In this document: positions 1 to 9,010 of the stretch, in pieces | Position numbering within the stretch: the stretch's first letter is position 1 | Layout of the letters: each line of letters opens with the position of its first letter | Translations under genes and position numbers: made by a program | Source of the DNA: Hyphomicrobiaceae bacterium | GTDB taxonomy: Bacteria; Pseudomonadota; Alphaproteobacteria; Rhizobiales; Hyphomicrobiaceae | Reading direction: 5' to 3' | DNA length: 58,026 nt | NCBI GenBank assembly: GCA_023384095.1 | Contig: JAHDXT010000021.1 | Span: 1 to 58,026 of the forward strand | Notes under the pieces: model-generated | What the model saw: the letters and a program-made list of their open reading frames with translations, nothing else | The model's database searches: none | Told to the model about the DNA's origin: nothing

Positions 1-44
1 TCGCTCCCTGGTCCGGGATGACGAGAACCAAGCATTGCGGACTA

Positions 45-1133
45 TCAGCGCACCTGCGCCCGCACGATCCGCGCGTCATCGAGCCCGACGCTGCGGGCGG
101 CGGCGACGATGCGGGCCCAGGTGTCGTCCGGCAGCGGAACGCCCTCGGCGAGCCGCCTGCCGCGGGTGCGGATCTCCGGCTCGCCGGGCACCAGCACCTC
201 GCCGCCGGCTTCGACGGGACGCGAGCTCTTGAAGAACTCGAGGTAGCGCTTTACGTCGCCGGGAAAGAACTCTTCCGGGTCGAGCTGCCTCGGATCGATG
301 TAGATCGACAGCATGCCGTTGGCCCAGCGGCGGCCTTCCTGCGCGGCGCCGGTGCCGGTCAGCGAGCCGCCGAGCAGCTCGACCATGAACGCCAGGCCCG
401 AGCCCTTGTGCTCGCCGAAGGCGCGGATCGCACCTTTGCCCTGCCGGTAATCGCGCGGGCCGTTCGGCTCGAGTGGACCGTAGAGCACCGCGGGATCGCC
501 GTTGATCGTACCGTCCGGACCAACGAGCGAATTCGGCGGCAGCTTCTTGCCGCCTTGGCTCGCCACCAGCACCTTGCCTTCGGCCACCACCGAGGTCGCG
601 AAATCGAGGATCAGGGGATCGCCGCCCTCGCGGGGCACTCCAATGGCGTAGGGCGCCGTCGACAGCCGCCGGTCGACGCCGCCGAACGGGGCGACCAGCA
701 GACTGGAGGCCGCGTTGCAGAAATGGATCGACACGAGGCCGGCCTCGGCCGCCATCTCGGCCCACTCGCCGACGCGGCCGACGTGACCCGAGTTGCGCAA
801 CGCGACGGCAGAAAGGCCCATGGCCCGGCACTTGGCGATGCCGATCTCGACGGCCTGCGGCGCCGTGGTCTGTCCGAAGCCGTACCTGCCGTCGATCACG
901 GCGAGCACCGGCGTCTCTCGCACGACCTCGACCGTCTGGTCGGCAATGAAGTCGCCCTCCGCCATCCATTGCAGGTAGCGGGGAACGCGCACCACGCCAT
1001 GGCTGTCGTGACCGGCGAGGTTGGCGCCGACCAGCGATTTGCCGATCCGCGCGCCCTCCTCGCGCGAGCAGCCCGCGGCGACGAATATGTCGCGCACGAG
1101 ATCGCGGAGATCCCCCGCGGCAATCGTGACCAT
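45..1133 (-). CDS. Ldh2/malate-L-lactate dehydrogenase family oxidoreductase
   Basis: A 362-residue protein of the Ldh_2/Mdh_2 family, which are NAD(P)-dependent 2-hydroxyacid dehydrogenases unrelated to classical lactate dehydrogenase. The family signature near the N-terminus is visible (AGHDSHGVVRVPRYL, including the catalytic-region His), as are RNSGHVGRVGEWAE and the C-terminal EHKGSGLAFMVELL stretch. Length is typical. The substrate cannot be read from sequence; family members act on malate, lactate, ureidoglycolate, sulfolactate or 2,3-diketogulonate. It is divergent from the acyl-CoA dehydrogenase that starts at 1367. A second, distant paralogue lies at 35233-36291 in the sulfonate-like cluster. 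Confidence 0.9.
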   Translation of the reverse strand: MVTIAAGDLRDLVRDIFVAAGCSREEGARIGKSLVGANLAGHDSHGVVRVPRYLQWMAEGDFIADQTVEVVRETPVLAVIDGRYGFGQTTAPQAVEIGIAKCRAMGLSAVALRNSGHVGRVGEWAEMAAEAGLVSIHFCNAASSLLVAPFGGVDRRLSTAPYAIGVPREGGDPLILDFATSVVAEGKVLVASQGGKKLPPNSLVGPDGTINGDPAVLYGPLEPNGPRDYRQGKGAIRAFGEHKGSGLAFMVELLGGSLTGTGAAQEGRRWANGMLSIYIDPRQLDPEEFFPGDVKRYLEFFKSSRPVEAGGEVLVPGEPEIRTRGRRLAEGVPLPDDTWARIVAAARSVGLDDARIVRAQVR

Positions 1134-1366
1134 GCGTAGCCCCCGGATGAGTTGCGCCGGCCCGCATGGCCGGTTCCGCTGCGAAGCTAGAGCAGATCGG
1201 CCCCGCTTGTCACGAAGGCTCGCGCGCTGGCGGCTGATTGATGCCGATCATTTGCGCGGCCCATCCATACGGTTAGTGTCCCCCATCCGAACACTTGCTA
1301 CCCTGCGGCCTTCCCGGCGAGCCGGACCACCAGGTGCGGCCGAAACAGATCGAGGGCGCTCCGACG

Positions 1367-2537
<1,171 letters not shown>

Positions 2538-2551
<14 letters not shown>

Positions 2552-2966
2552 AAGCAGCGGGCGAGGCGGGTTGCTGCCCCATGCGCCGGGCCTGGGCCCG
2601 ACGAACGCTTTCGAGGACGATGTCGGCGGCGCGGGGCGAGCAGGCACAGGGCACGTCGTAGAGGATCGCCAGCCGCAGCAGAGCCTTGACGTCGACGTCG
2701 TGCGGCATCGGGGTGAGCGGATCGATGAAGAAGAACAGCACGTCGATGGCGTTCGCGACGATCAGCGCTCCGACCTGCTGGTCGCCGCCGCGCGGGCCGC
2801 TCTCCAGCCGCTCGAGCCGCAGCTCGGGGTAGTGCTCCAGCAGGACCTTGCCCGTCGTGCCGGTCGCTACCAGGTCGAGCTGCCGGAAGATGTCGAGGTT
2901 GCGGCCGACCCAATCCACCATGATGGGCTTGCGCGCGTCGTGGGCAACGAGTGCAACCTTCTTCAT
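2538..2966 (-). CDS. mgsA: Methylglyoxal synthase
   Basis: 142 residues; converts dihydroxyacetone phosphate to methylglyoxal and phosphate, a bypass that relieves sugar-phosphate stress. Diagnostic segments are MKKVALVAHDARK, the phosphate-binding GTTGKVLLE, the ESGPRGGDQQVGALI block carrying the catalytic Asp, and FFIDPLTPMPHDVDVKALLR. The ATG at 2966 gives the family start MKKVAL; a TTG five codons upstream is less likely. It is the last gene of a minus-strand run and converges with the acyl-CoA dehydrogenase, overlapping its final codons. Confidence 0.95.
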
Positions 2967-3053
2967 CGCGTGAGCCACCAAGCGAGCCTCGTCGTCCTAA
3001 ACGTGGTGGATCGGCCCCGCGATTCAAACGGCCGTTCGCCCGCGGCGCCCGGC

Positions 3054-3356
3054 TCACTCGGCGGAGCGGGCGAGGCTCGGGTCGCTGAGATGCTGGCGAA
3101 GCATATCCGTGTACTCGGCCGCCATTTTCTTCACGAACTCCTCGTGGTTGCCGACGTCGAGGACGATCTTGGCCACGTAGGCGTTGTAACGCGCGGCAGC
3201 ATAGAGGAAGGCCATGTGCAGGTCCGTGGCCTTGACGCGCGCATTCTCACGGTTGGCCAGATCGATGAACTTGTCCGCGACCTTGAGGAAGGCCGCCGTA
3301 TCGAGATTGCCTTCGGCGCGCATGGCCCGGCGCTGCTGCCGATTGGGTTCCTTCAT
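3054..3356 (-). CDS. DUF3144-like small protein
   Basis: A 100-residue, probably cytoplasmic and mostly helical protein. A basic start (MKEPNRQQRRAMRAEGN) leads into VADKFIDLANRENAR and MAFLYAAARYNAYVAK, which resemble the FIDLANEQ and AAARFNAF segments I associate with DUF3144. No function is known for that family. It lies 22 bases downstream of the degenerate subtilase-like gene, in the same direction, so it may be co-transcribed with the mob genes. The family match is from memory and moderate. Confidence 0.7.
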   Translation of the reverse strand: MKEPNRQQRRAMRAEGNLDTAAFLKVADKFIDLANRENARVKATDLHMAFLYAAARYNAYVAKIVLDVGNHEEFVKKMAAEYTDMLRQHLSDPSLARSAE

Positions 3357-3378
3357 GGCGTCTCCATCTGGTTTTGCG

Positions 3379-4140
3379 CTATCTGGGGACCAAGGCCCGC
3401 TTCAACCCGGCCCCGTCGAGACCCGGCGACCGCGCAGCTTCCTCGGCGGCTCTGCCGACGGCCCGCGCCGCCGCGGCCGCCGCATCGGGGAGCTGGACGG
3501 TGCTGTCGCCGGATTGGGCCGCGGCCGGCGCGGGAGTCTCGATCACGAGCTCGGCGCCGGGAGAAGACGACGCCCCCGCGATCAGCACGTTGTCGAGGCC
3601 CGCTGCCGCCGTAACGAGCGGGCGTGCCGTCCCGTCCGTCGCGACGATGACCAATAGCTGGCGGAAATGCTGGGCCGCCTGGCGGAACAGCTCCCAGTCC
3701 TCGCGCCCGGAGCCGCCTCCGGTGATGAGGACGATCCGCGCCGGCGTCTGGCCCACGAACGCCACAGCCCGGGCGAGCGAGCCCGGTTGGTCCGGGCCGA
3801 TGCGTACCGGCACGAGCCGCGCGCCGGGAGCCTCGGTCAGCACGAGGCTTGCCAAGGCCGTTCCATCCCGGCCTGTGGAGGACCGGCCCTGACTGGTGTC
3901 GAACGGCAGTGCGTCGCCGTCCGCGAAATCCCAGCCGATGACCTCCCCCTCCCCGTCGCGCGCAAGACGAGATGCGACCTGCGGCAGCGTGTAATCGACC
4001 CCTGTCGAGACGAGCGCCACGGCGATGCCCCCCGGGTCCCGGCCCGGCGGCACGCGAGGGTCCTTGTCCCGCGCGGCTGCCTCCGCGGCGGCGGCGAGCG
4101 CACAAAGCCCGATCAACCAGCGTTGAGCGTTCATCGCCAC
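3379..4140 (-). CDS. Secreted subtilase-fold protein lacking the catalytic triad
   Basis: 253 residues with a probable signal peptide (residues 1-23, a Leu/Ala-rich core). The body follows the S8 subtilase order, but each active position appears replaced: VALVSTGVDY has Ser45 where peptidases have the catalytic Asp; GRDGTALAS has Asp92 for the catalytic His; VATDG has Asp169 for the oxyanion Asn; and GDSTVQLP has Thr for the nucleophilic Ser of the GTSMAxP motif. The protein is also shorter than an active subtilase. I infer a periplasmic pseudo-protease with a binding role. It lies 6 bases after mobB in the same direction. The fold assignment is pattern-based and needs a structure prediction. 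Confidence 0.6.
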   Translation of the reverse strand: MAMNAQRWLIGLCALAAAAEAAARDKDPRVPPGRDPGGIAVALVSTGVDYTLPQVASRLARDGEGEVIGWDFADGDALPFDTSQGRSSTGRDGTALASLVLTEAPGARLVPVRIGPDQPGSLARAVAFVGQTPARIVLITGGGSGREDWELFRQAAQHFRQLLVIVATDGTARPLVTAAAGLDNVLIAGASSSPGAELVIETPAPAAAQSGDSTVQLPDAAAAAARAVGRAAEEAARSPGLDGAGLKRALVPR

Positions 4141-4146
4141 ACGCCT

Positions 4147-4731
4147 TCACTCGCCTTCCACCGGCGCCGGAGCCGCCCGGGAACCGCTCTCGCCCTGCCG
4201 GGTGCCGAGCGGGCCGATGCTTCTCTCGATCTGGTCCGCGATTGCGCCGATGTCGTCGAGCGAGAAGACCGGGACGGCCGCATCCCCGATCGCGTGATCG
4301 GCGGCGATGGCGATGACCTTCGGGTCGTCCACGGCAAGCGGCCGCCGAGTATGCGACTGCAGCCGGCGCGCCTCGATCTTCGGGATCGCGGCCGACTTGT
4401 AGCCCTCGACGAGGATCAGGTCGCACGGCTCGAGCCAGGCGATCACCTCGTCGAAATCGGGCTCCGGAGCGCCTGCCAGCTCGTTGATGACCGCCCAGCG
4501 CTCGTTGGACACGACGGCCACCTGCTGCGCGCCGGCGCTCCTGTGCCGGGCGCTGTCCGTCTCGCCCTCGTCGATCTGGAAGGCGTGATGGGCGTGCTTG
4601 ACCGTCGCCACCTTGAGCCCGCGGCGCGTGAACTCCTCGACGAGGCGCACCGTCAGCGTCGTCTTGCCGGACTTCTTCCAGCCCACGATCCCGACCACGG
4701 GTGTGCCCGGCTCTGGCGCCGCTCGTCTCAC
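4147..4731 (-). CDS. mobB: Molybdopterin-guanine dinucleotide biosynthesis adaptor MobB
   Basis: A 194-residue P-loop GTPase that assists MobA in attaching GMP to molybdopterin. The Walker A (GWKKSGKTTL, about residues 17-26), the KHAHHAFQID segment and DLILVEGYKSAAIPKIE are typical. Its ATG overlaps the mobA stop by four bases (ATGA), so the two are translationally coupled in the order mobA-mobB. The C-terminal 40 residues are variable. Together with fdhD upstream this makes a compact module for bis-MGD enzymes such as formate dehydrogenase, although no molybdoenzyme is encoded in the window. Confidence 0.94.
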   Translation of the reverse strand: MRRAAPEPGTPVVGIVGWKKSGKTTLTVRLVEEFTRRGLKVATVKHAHHAFQIDEGETDSARHRSAGAQQVAVVSNERWAVINELAGAPEPDFDEVIAWLEPCDLILVEGYKSAAIPKIEARRLQSHTRRPLAVDDPKVIAIAADHAIGDAAVPVFSLDDIGAIADQIERSIGPLGTRQGESGSRAAPAPVEGE

Positions 4732-5372
4732 TGGAGGCTGCTCTCGATCAGCGCACGCGCCTCGTCCAGCTCTTCGGGCGTGTTGGCATTGAAGAACGGG
4801 TCGATCATCCGGCCGTGGAACCGCAGAAACGGGAAATCGACCACGACGCTAGCATGGCGGCCGGTCCAGTCCAGCACCTTGCGCACGCCGGCCTCGAGCC
4901 GCTGCTCCAGGTCGTCGGCCAGCACGACCGGCCACAGCCCGATCACCGGGTGAACGTCGCCGCCCGACGCCGCCAGTGCGATCGTCCGCGGGCCGTCCGC
5001 CACGGCAGCGAGCAGGCGACGGGTCAGGTCGAGCGGCAGGAACGGCGCATCCGTCGAGACTGTGACGATCCATTGCGCGTCGGGAGCGGCGGATGCCGAC
5101 CAGCGCATTCCCGCCAGCACGCCTGCCAGCGGCCCGGCGAAGCCGCCGACCGTATCGGGAACGACAGCGAGCCCGAACGGCTGGAAGCGCGCAGGATCGC
5201 CGTTGGCGTTGAGGACCATGGCGCCGACCTGCGGCGCCAGCCGCTCGATGACACGGGCCAGCATCGGCCGGCCGGCGAGATCGCGCAGGCACTTGTCGCC
5301 GCCGCCCATGCGCCGCGACAGACCGCCTGCCAGCAGCACGCCCGTCACGGGGTTCGCCGCAGTCTCTTCCAT
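4728..5372 (-). CDS. mobA: Molybdenum cofactor guanylyltransferase MobA
   Basis: 214 residues; transfers GMP from GTP to Mo-molybdopterin to form the guanine dinucleotide cofactor. The nucleotide-binding signature LLAGGLSRRMGGGDKCL is at residues 13-29, followed by VVPDTVGGFAGPLAGVLAGM and VSTDAPFLPLDL with the metal-binding Asp. The C-terminal NANTPEELDEA is also family-typical. It lies 131 bases downstream of fdhD; that gap holds a 14-bp inverted repeat. It overlaps mobB by four bases. Confidence 0.95.
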   Translation of the reverse strand: MEETAANPVTGVLLAGGLSRRMGGGDKCLRDLAGRPMLARVIERLAPQVGAMVLNANGDPARFQPFGLAVVPDTVGGFAGPLAGVLAGMRWSASAAPDAQWIVTVSTDAPFLPLDLTRRLLAAVADGPRTIALAASGGDVHPVIGLWPVVLADDLEQRLEAGVRKVLDWTGRHASVVVDFPFLRFHGRMIDPFFNANTPEELDEARALIESSLQ

Positions 5373-5451
5373 CTCCGCTCAGTCCCCGGCCGCGGCTAGT
5401 GTCCCGGTTCCGAAGCCCGCCCGCGCTCGATGCTGGGTTCGTGAGCGACCT

Positions 5452-5500
5452 TCGAGAAATTCGCTCGCAGCCTCGCCGCCAGCACAAGCGAATTTCTCGA
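5452..5500. repeat. 14-bp perfect inverted repeat between fdhD and mobA
   Basis: Arms TCGAGAAATTCGCT (5452-5465) and its exact complement (5487-5500) are separated by 21 bases. The arms are AT-richer than the surrounding sequence. It is not followed by a T-run in the direction of transcription, so it is a weak candidate for a terminator. It could be an mRNA processing or stabilising stem, a protein-binding palindrome, or the remnant of a small mobile repeat. Confidence 0.7.
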
Positions 5501-5503
5501 TCA

Positions 5504-6373
5504 TCACACTAGGCTGCCCTTGCGTGCGAACTTGCGGTCCTCGTCCTCCACCCGCGCCATGTCGGCATCGAAGATGATGCGCTCGGTGCCGGACAGGGCG
5601 ACGAACCGCTTGCCACGCGCCCGACCTATGAGAGTCAGGCCGGCGCGGCGGGCGAGGTCGACGCCCCAGGCCGTGAAGCCGGAACGCGACATCAGGATCG
5701 GGATGCCCATCTTCACGGTCTTGATGACCATCTCGGAGGTCAGGCGGCCGGTCGTGTAGAAGATCTTGTCGCCGGGTGCGATGCCGTTGAGGAACATGTA
5801 GCCGGCGATCTTGTCGACCGCGTTGTGGCGGCCGACGTCCTCCATGTAGACGAGCGGCCTGTCCTCCTGGCACAGCACGCAGCCGTGAATGGCGCCGGCC
5901 TTCAGGTACAGGCTGGGCTCGGTGTTGATCTTCCGCGTGAGCTGGTAGAGCCAGCTCGTGCGGATGCGGGCATCCGGGTTCAGCGCGACCTTGTCGAACT
6001 CCTCCATGAGGTCGCCGAAAATGGTGCCCTGGGCGCAGCCGGAGGTCTGGATCTTCTTCTTCAGCTTCTCCTCGAAGTCGGTCTGGCGGCGCGTCCTCAC
6101 CACCACCGTCTCGATCTCGTCGTCATGCTCGATCGCGGTGATCACGTCGTCGCGCCGCAGCATGTTCTGGTTGAGCAGGTAGCCGACGGCGAGCAGGTCG
6201 GGCCGGTCGCCGATCGTCATCATGGTGACGATCTCGCGCGCGTTGAGAAACAGCGTCAGCGGCCGCTCCGTCACGACGGAGGTTTCGATCGGCTTGCCCT
6301 CGTGGTCGATGCCGGCGACGGTCACCGACAGCCGCGGATCGTCGGGCGCCGGCCGGACCTCGAATTCCTTCAT
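5504..6373 (-). CDS. fdhD: FdhD sulfurtransferase for formate dehydrogenase
   Basis: 289 residues. FdhD transfers sulfur from the desulfurase IscS to the Mo-bis-MGD cofactor of formate dehydrogenase. Family landmarks are TERPLTLFLNAREIVTMM, VGYLLNQNM, YMEDVGRHNAVDKI and TTGRLTSEMV. The sulfur-carrying loop reads SGCAQG, with one Cys (113) where E. coli FdhD, as I recall it, has CxxC; a separate CVLC pair is at residues 165-168. I chose the ATG at 6373, where family homology begins, over an upstream in-frame extension that reads through repeat DNA. First gene of the fdhD-mobA-mobB run. Confidence 0.93.
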   Translation of the reverse strand: MKEFEVRPAPDDPRLSVTVAGIDHEGKPIETSVVTERPLTLFLNAREIVTMMTIGDRPDLLAVGYLLNQNMLRRDDVITAIEHDDEIETVVVRTRRQTDFEEKLKKKIQTSGCAQGTIFGDLMEEFDKVALNPDARIRTSWLYQLTRKINTEPSLYLKAGAIHGCVLCQEDRPLVYMEDVGRHNAVDKIAGYMFLNGIAPGDKIFYTTGRLTSEMVIKTVKMGIPILMSRSGFTAWGVDLARRAGLTLIGRARGKRFVALSGTERIIFDADMARVEDEDRKFARKGSLV

Positions 6374-6763
6374 CTGTCCCTTTCTCCTGCCGTCCATGGC
6401 CGTCCCGCGTGCGTCATATGCAGCCGATGTAAGCCGCCCGGCAGGACGCCGCAAGCACGTCGGCTGGCCGAGGGCGCGCAGTTTGGGAGAGGAAAGGAGC
6501 GCGCATTCCCTCTCCCCATGCCCTTGCATGGGGAGAGGGTTAGGGCGAGGGGCAGCATCTTGCGCACTGATTTGTGGCTGCCCCTCACCCCGACCCCCCT
6601 CCCCGCCGGCAGGGAGAGGGAGGCAATCGCCCGCCCACGTCATCGTCGCACCTACCGACGGCCTTCGTGACTTGACGCGGGCTATGGGCTAGGTGTCACC
6701 GGATACGGACAAGGAGGCCGGATCGGTCCTACGCCGGCCCGGATCACCGTTGGAGAGTGTTGG
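6374..6763. other. Intergenic region between divergent fdhD and mrp
   Basis: A 390-base gap with no convincing gene. Its middle is occupied by a palindromic dispersed repeat (6508-6620). The two ends must hold the promoters for fdhD (leftward) and mrp (rightward), but I could not assign -35/-10 boxes with confidence. Confidence 0.7.
6508..6620. repeat. Palindromic dispersed intergenic repeat, copy 1
   Basis: Three stem-loops in a row. The first has 13-bp arms CCCTCTCCCCATG (6508-6520) and its complement (6527-6539). The second is a long stem GGGCGAGGGGCAGC (6543-6556) with GCTGCCCCTCACCC (about 6578-6591). The third is an imperfect CCCCTCCCC...GGGAGAGGG stem (to 6620). The same three-stem plan with related sequence recurs at 44046-44163, so this is a dispersed family rather than a local structure. 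Confidence 0.7.
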
Positions 6764-8281
6764 ATGTCGGTTACGAAGGAGCAGATTCTCGACGAGCTGC
6801 GGCGGGTGAAGGGACCCGACCTCGAAGGCAACATCGTCGAGCTCGGATTGGTGTCGGAGATCCTGATCAAGGACGAGCGGGTTTACTTCTCGATCACGGT
6901 GCCTGTCGAGCGGGCTCAGGAGCTGGAGCCGCTGCGCAAGGCCGCCGAGAAGGTGGTGAGCGAGATCGAGGGCGTGGCGGGCGTCACAGCCGTGCTCACG
7001 GCCGAGGCCAAGGCCGAAGCCAAAGCTCGGGCGACGGCGGCCCCCGCCGGGTCGAACGGCAGCCGCAACGTCGTCGACCACCCCCGCGTGCAGCAGGCCC
7101 GTGCGGCGCAGGCCGGTCCCGGCGGACGCCCGCAGGCGGGTGGCGGCCGGCAGGCGGCCGGCGTGCCGGGCGTCAAGCATCTGATCGCGGTCGCCTCGGG
7201 CAAAGGCGGGGTCGGCAAGTCGACCACGGCCGTCAACCTGGCGCTCGGGTTCCGCGCCATCGGGCTCAAGGCCGGCATCCTCGATGCGGACATCTATGGG
7301 CCGTCGCAACCGCGCCTCCTGGGCCTGACGGGCCGCCCCCAGGTGGTGTCCGGCACAACGCTGAGGCCGATGCAGGGATATGGCCTGCAGGTCATGTCCA
7401 TGGGCTTCCTCGTCGACGAGGGCACGCCGATCATCTGGCGCGGGCCGATGGTGGTCTCCGCGCTCAACCAGATGCTGCGGGAGGTCGCCTGGGACGATCT
7501 CGACGTCATGGTCATCGACATGCCGCCTGGCACCGGCGACGTGCAGCTCACCATGGCCCAGCAGGTTCCGCTGTCGGGCGCCATCATCGTCTCGACGCCG
7601 CAGGACCTGGCGCTGATCGATGCCCGCAAGGGCCTCAACATGTTCCGCAAGGTGGACGTGCCGGTGCTCGGCATCGTCGAGAACATGAGCTACTTCATCT
7701 GCCCGAAGTGCGGTGAGCGCTCGGACATCTTCGGCCACGGCGGCGCCGAGAACGAGGCCGAGAAGCTCGGCATCCCGTTCCTCGGCGCTATTCCGCTGCA
7801 CATCGAGATCCGCGAGCGGTCGGACTCCGGCCAGCCGGTCGTCGCCACGAACCCGGACAGCCCGCACGCGCAGATCTTCCGCGAGATCGCCGCCAGGTCC
7901 TGGGCCGAGGCGCAGGCGGCGCAAGGGGCGCGCGTGAAGCCGCCGCGGCTCGACGTCAGCCCCAGCCGGGATGCGCTGAAAGTAACGTTCGAGGGCGGCC
8001 AGAGCTGCGATCTCTCCGCCGAGATGCTGCGGGTGATGAGCCCGTCGGCCGAGGTGCAGGGCCACAGCCCCGACCAGCGCGTGACGGTCGCGCGCAAGAG
8101 GAACGTGAAAATCAAGGAGCTGCGGCCGATCGGCAATTACGCCGTGCGCATTGTCTTCGACGACGGGCACGACACCGGGCTCTATGCGTGGTCCTATCTC
8201 GAGCTCCTGGGGCGCGAGAAGGAGCAGCGCTGGGCGGGTTACGTGCGCGAGCTGGAGCAGAAGGGCCTGAGCCGCGGCTGA
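6764..8281 (+). CDS. mrp: Mrp/NBP35-type iron-sulfur carrier ATPase with C-terminal DUF971
   Basis: A 505-residue three-domain protein. Residues 1-80 are a DUF59/MIP18-like domain (LGLVSEI). Residues 85-135 form an Ala/Gly/Gln-rich linker. Residues 138-380 are the deviant-Walker P-loop ATPase with SGKGGVGKST (145-154), ILDADIYGPSQP and the Fe-S-binding CPKC (313-316). Residues 400-500 match DUF971/GBBH-like N-terminal domain (LRVMSPSAEVQGH, GNYAVRIVFDDGHDTGLY). It should assemble and deliver Fe-S clusters in the cytoplasm. The DUF59-ATPase-DUF971 order is that of plant HCF101; most bacterial Mrp proteins lack the last domain. It is divergent from fdhD and followed by a hairpin at 8373. Confidence 0.93.
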   Translation: MSVTKEQILDELRRVKGPDLEGNIVELGLVSEILIKDERVYFSITVPVERAQELEPLRKAAEKVVSEIEGVAGVTAVLTAEAKAEAKARATAAPAGSNGSRNVVDHPRVQQARAAQAGPGGRPQAGGGRQAAGVPGVKHLIAVASGKGGVGKSTTAVNLALGFRAIGLKAGILDADIYGPSQPRLLGLTGRPQVVSGTTLRPMQGYGLQVMSMGFLVDEGTPIIWRGPMVVSALNQMLREVAWDDLDVMVIDMPPGTGDVQLTMAQQVPLSGAIIVSTPQDLALIDARKGLNMFRKVDVPVLGIVENMSYFICPKCGERSDIFGHGGAENEAEKLGIPFLGAIPLHIEIRERSDSGQPVVATNPDSPHAQIFREIAARSWAEAQAAQGARVKPPRLDVSPSRDALKVTFEGGQSCDLSAEMLRVMSPSAEVQGHSPDQRVTVARKRNVKIKELRPIGNYAVRIVFDDGHDTGLYAWSYLELLGREKEQRWAGYVRELEQKGLSRG

Positions 8282-8372
8282 TCCCAAGCTGGCGACCGCT
8301 CGCGATTGTGCCGCCGCTGAACCGCCCGTCCGCCGTCGCGACCGGTAAGATCCTGCTCAGGCTGTGACGATG

Positions 8373-8397
8373 CCGAGGCACCCGGCAGGTGCCTCGG
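8373..8397. terminator. Bidirectional terminator-like hairpin
   Basis: Perfect 10-bp stem CCGAGGCACC (8373-8382) and complement (8388-8397), 5-base loop. It sits between the convergent mrp gene and the small secreted-protein gene, where a shared terminator is expected. There is no clear T-tract on either side. Confidence 0.65.
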
Positions 8398-8418
8398 TCA
8401 ATCGATCCGTAGCTCCGC

Positions 8419-8748
8419 TCAGTCGAAGTCGTCCTCGTCGATGTCCATATCCGGCATCAGCCCGGGCCCGGGCACGACAGGGGCCGGGGTGACCTCGGGG
8501 TTCACCAGGATTGCGCCGCCTGCCCCGGGGCCGACGCCAAAGCCGTTCCCCGGAGCCACCGGCACCGGGTCGCCGGTCACGAAGCCCGGAGGCGGCACGC
8601 CCGCCGGCTCACCGGTCTGGATCTGGGTTCCGCTTCTGGACGTGGGGACATCCGTCCTGGGGTCTATGGTCTGCGCACTGGCCCCGACAACACCGGCGGC
8701 GAGAAGAGCCGCTGCCAGCGTGGTTGTCTTCACGACTCGTTTCATCAT
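8419..8748 (-). CDS. Small secreted Pro/Gly-rich protein with acidic tail
   Basis: 109 residues; I recognise no domain. It starts MMKRVVKTTT with a signal peptide cleaved about after GASA (residue 24). The mature part is rich in Pro, Gly and Val with PGNGFGVGPGAGG, and ends in the acidic DMDIDEDDFD. The start at 8748 is set by an AGGAG six bases upstream; a longer in-frame extension lacks support. Low complexity suggests a disordered periplasmic or envelope protein, possibly cation-binding through the acidic tail. Monocistronic, converging on mrp. Confidence 0.7.
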   Translation of the reverse strand: MMKRVVKTTTLAAALLAAGVVGASAQTIDPRTDVPTSRSGTQIQTGEPAGVPPPGFVTGDPVPVAPGNGFGVGPGAGGAILVNPEVTPAPVVPGPGLMPDMDIDEDDFD

Positions 8749-9010
8749 AAAGCTCCTGACACGCACGCGGGATGTGACCCGCTCCACTGGCCAAACCAAC
8801 ACTTGCGCCGCGACAAGGGTTTCAGGACAAAGCGCCCCACGTGACGATTTCCCAGCTTGCAGCAAGGCCCTGCCCGCCGCGCTGCTATGCGAATCATTCG
8901 CTTGCGCATGGGCCTGGAATGCGTTGAGTTCCCACGGGGCAGGTTTGCCGTGCCGGGCTGTCGCGCTTTGGACCACACCGGCGCCATGAGACCAATTCGA
9001 AGGACCGGCG

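Noticed and set aside
1134-1366. Possible small gene between the two divergent genes at the left end
   Set aside because: Only shadow frames are open. It is best read as a divergent promoter region.
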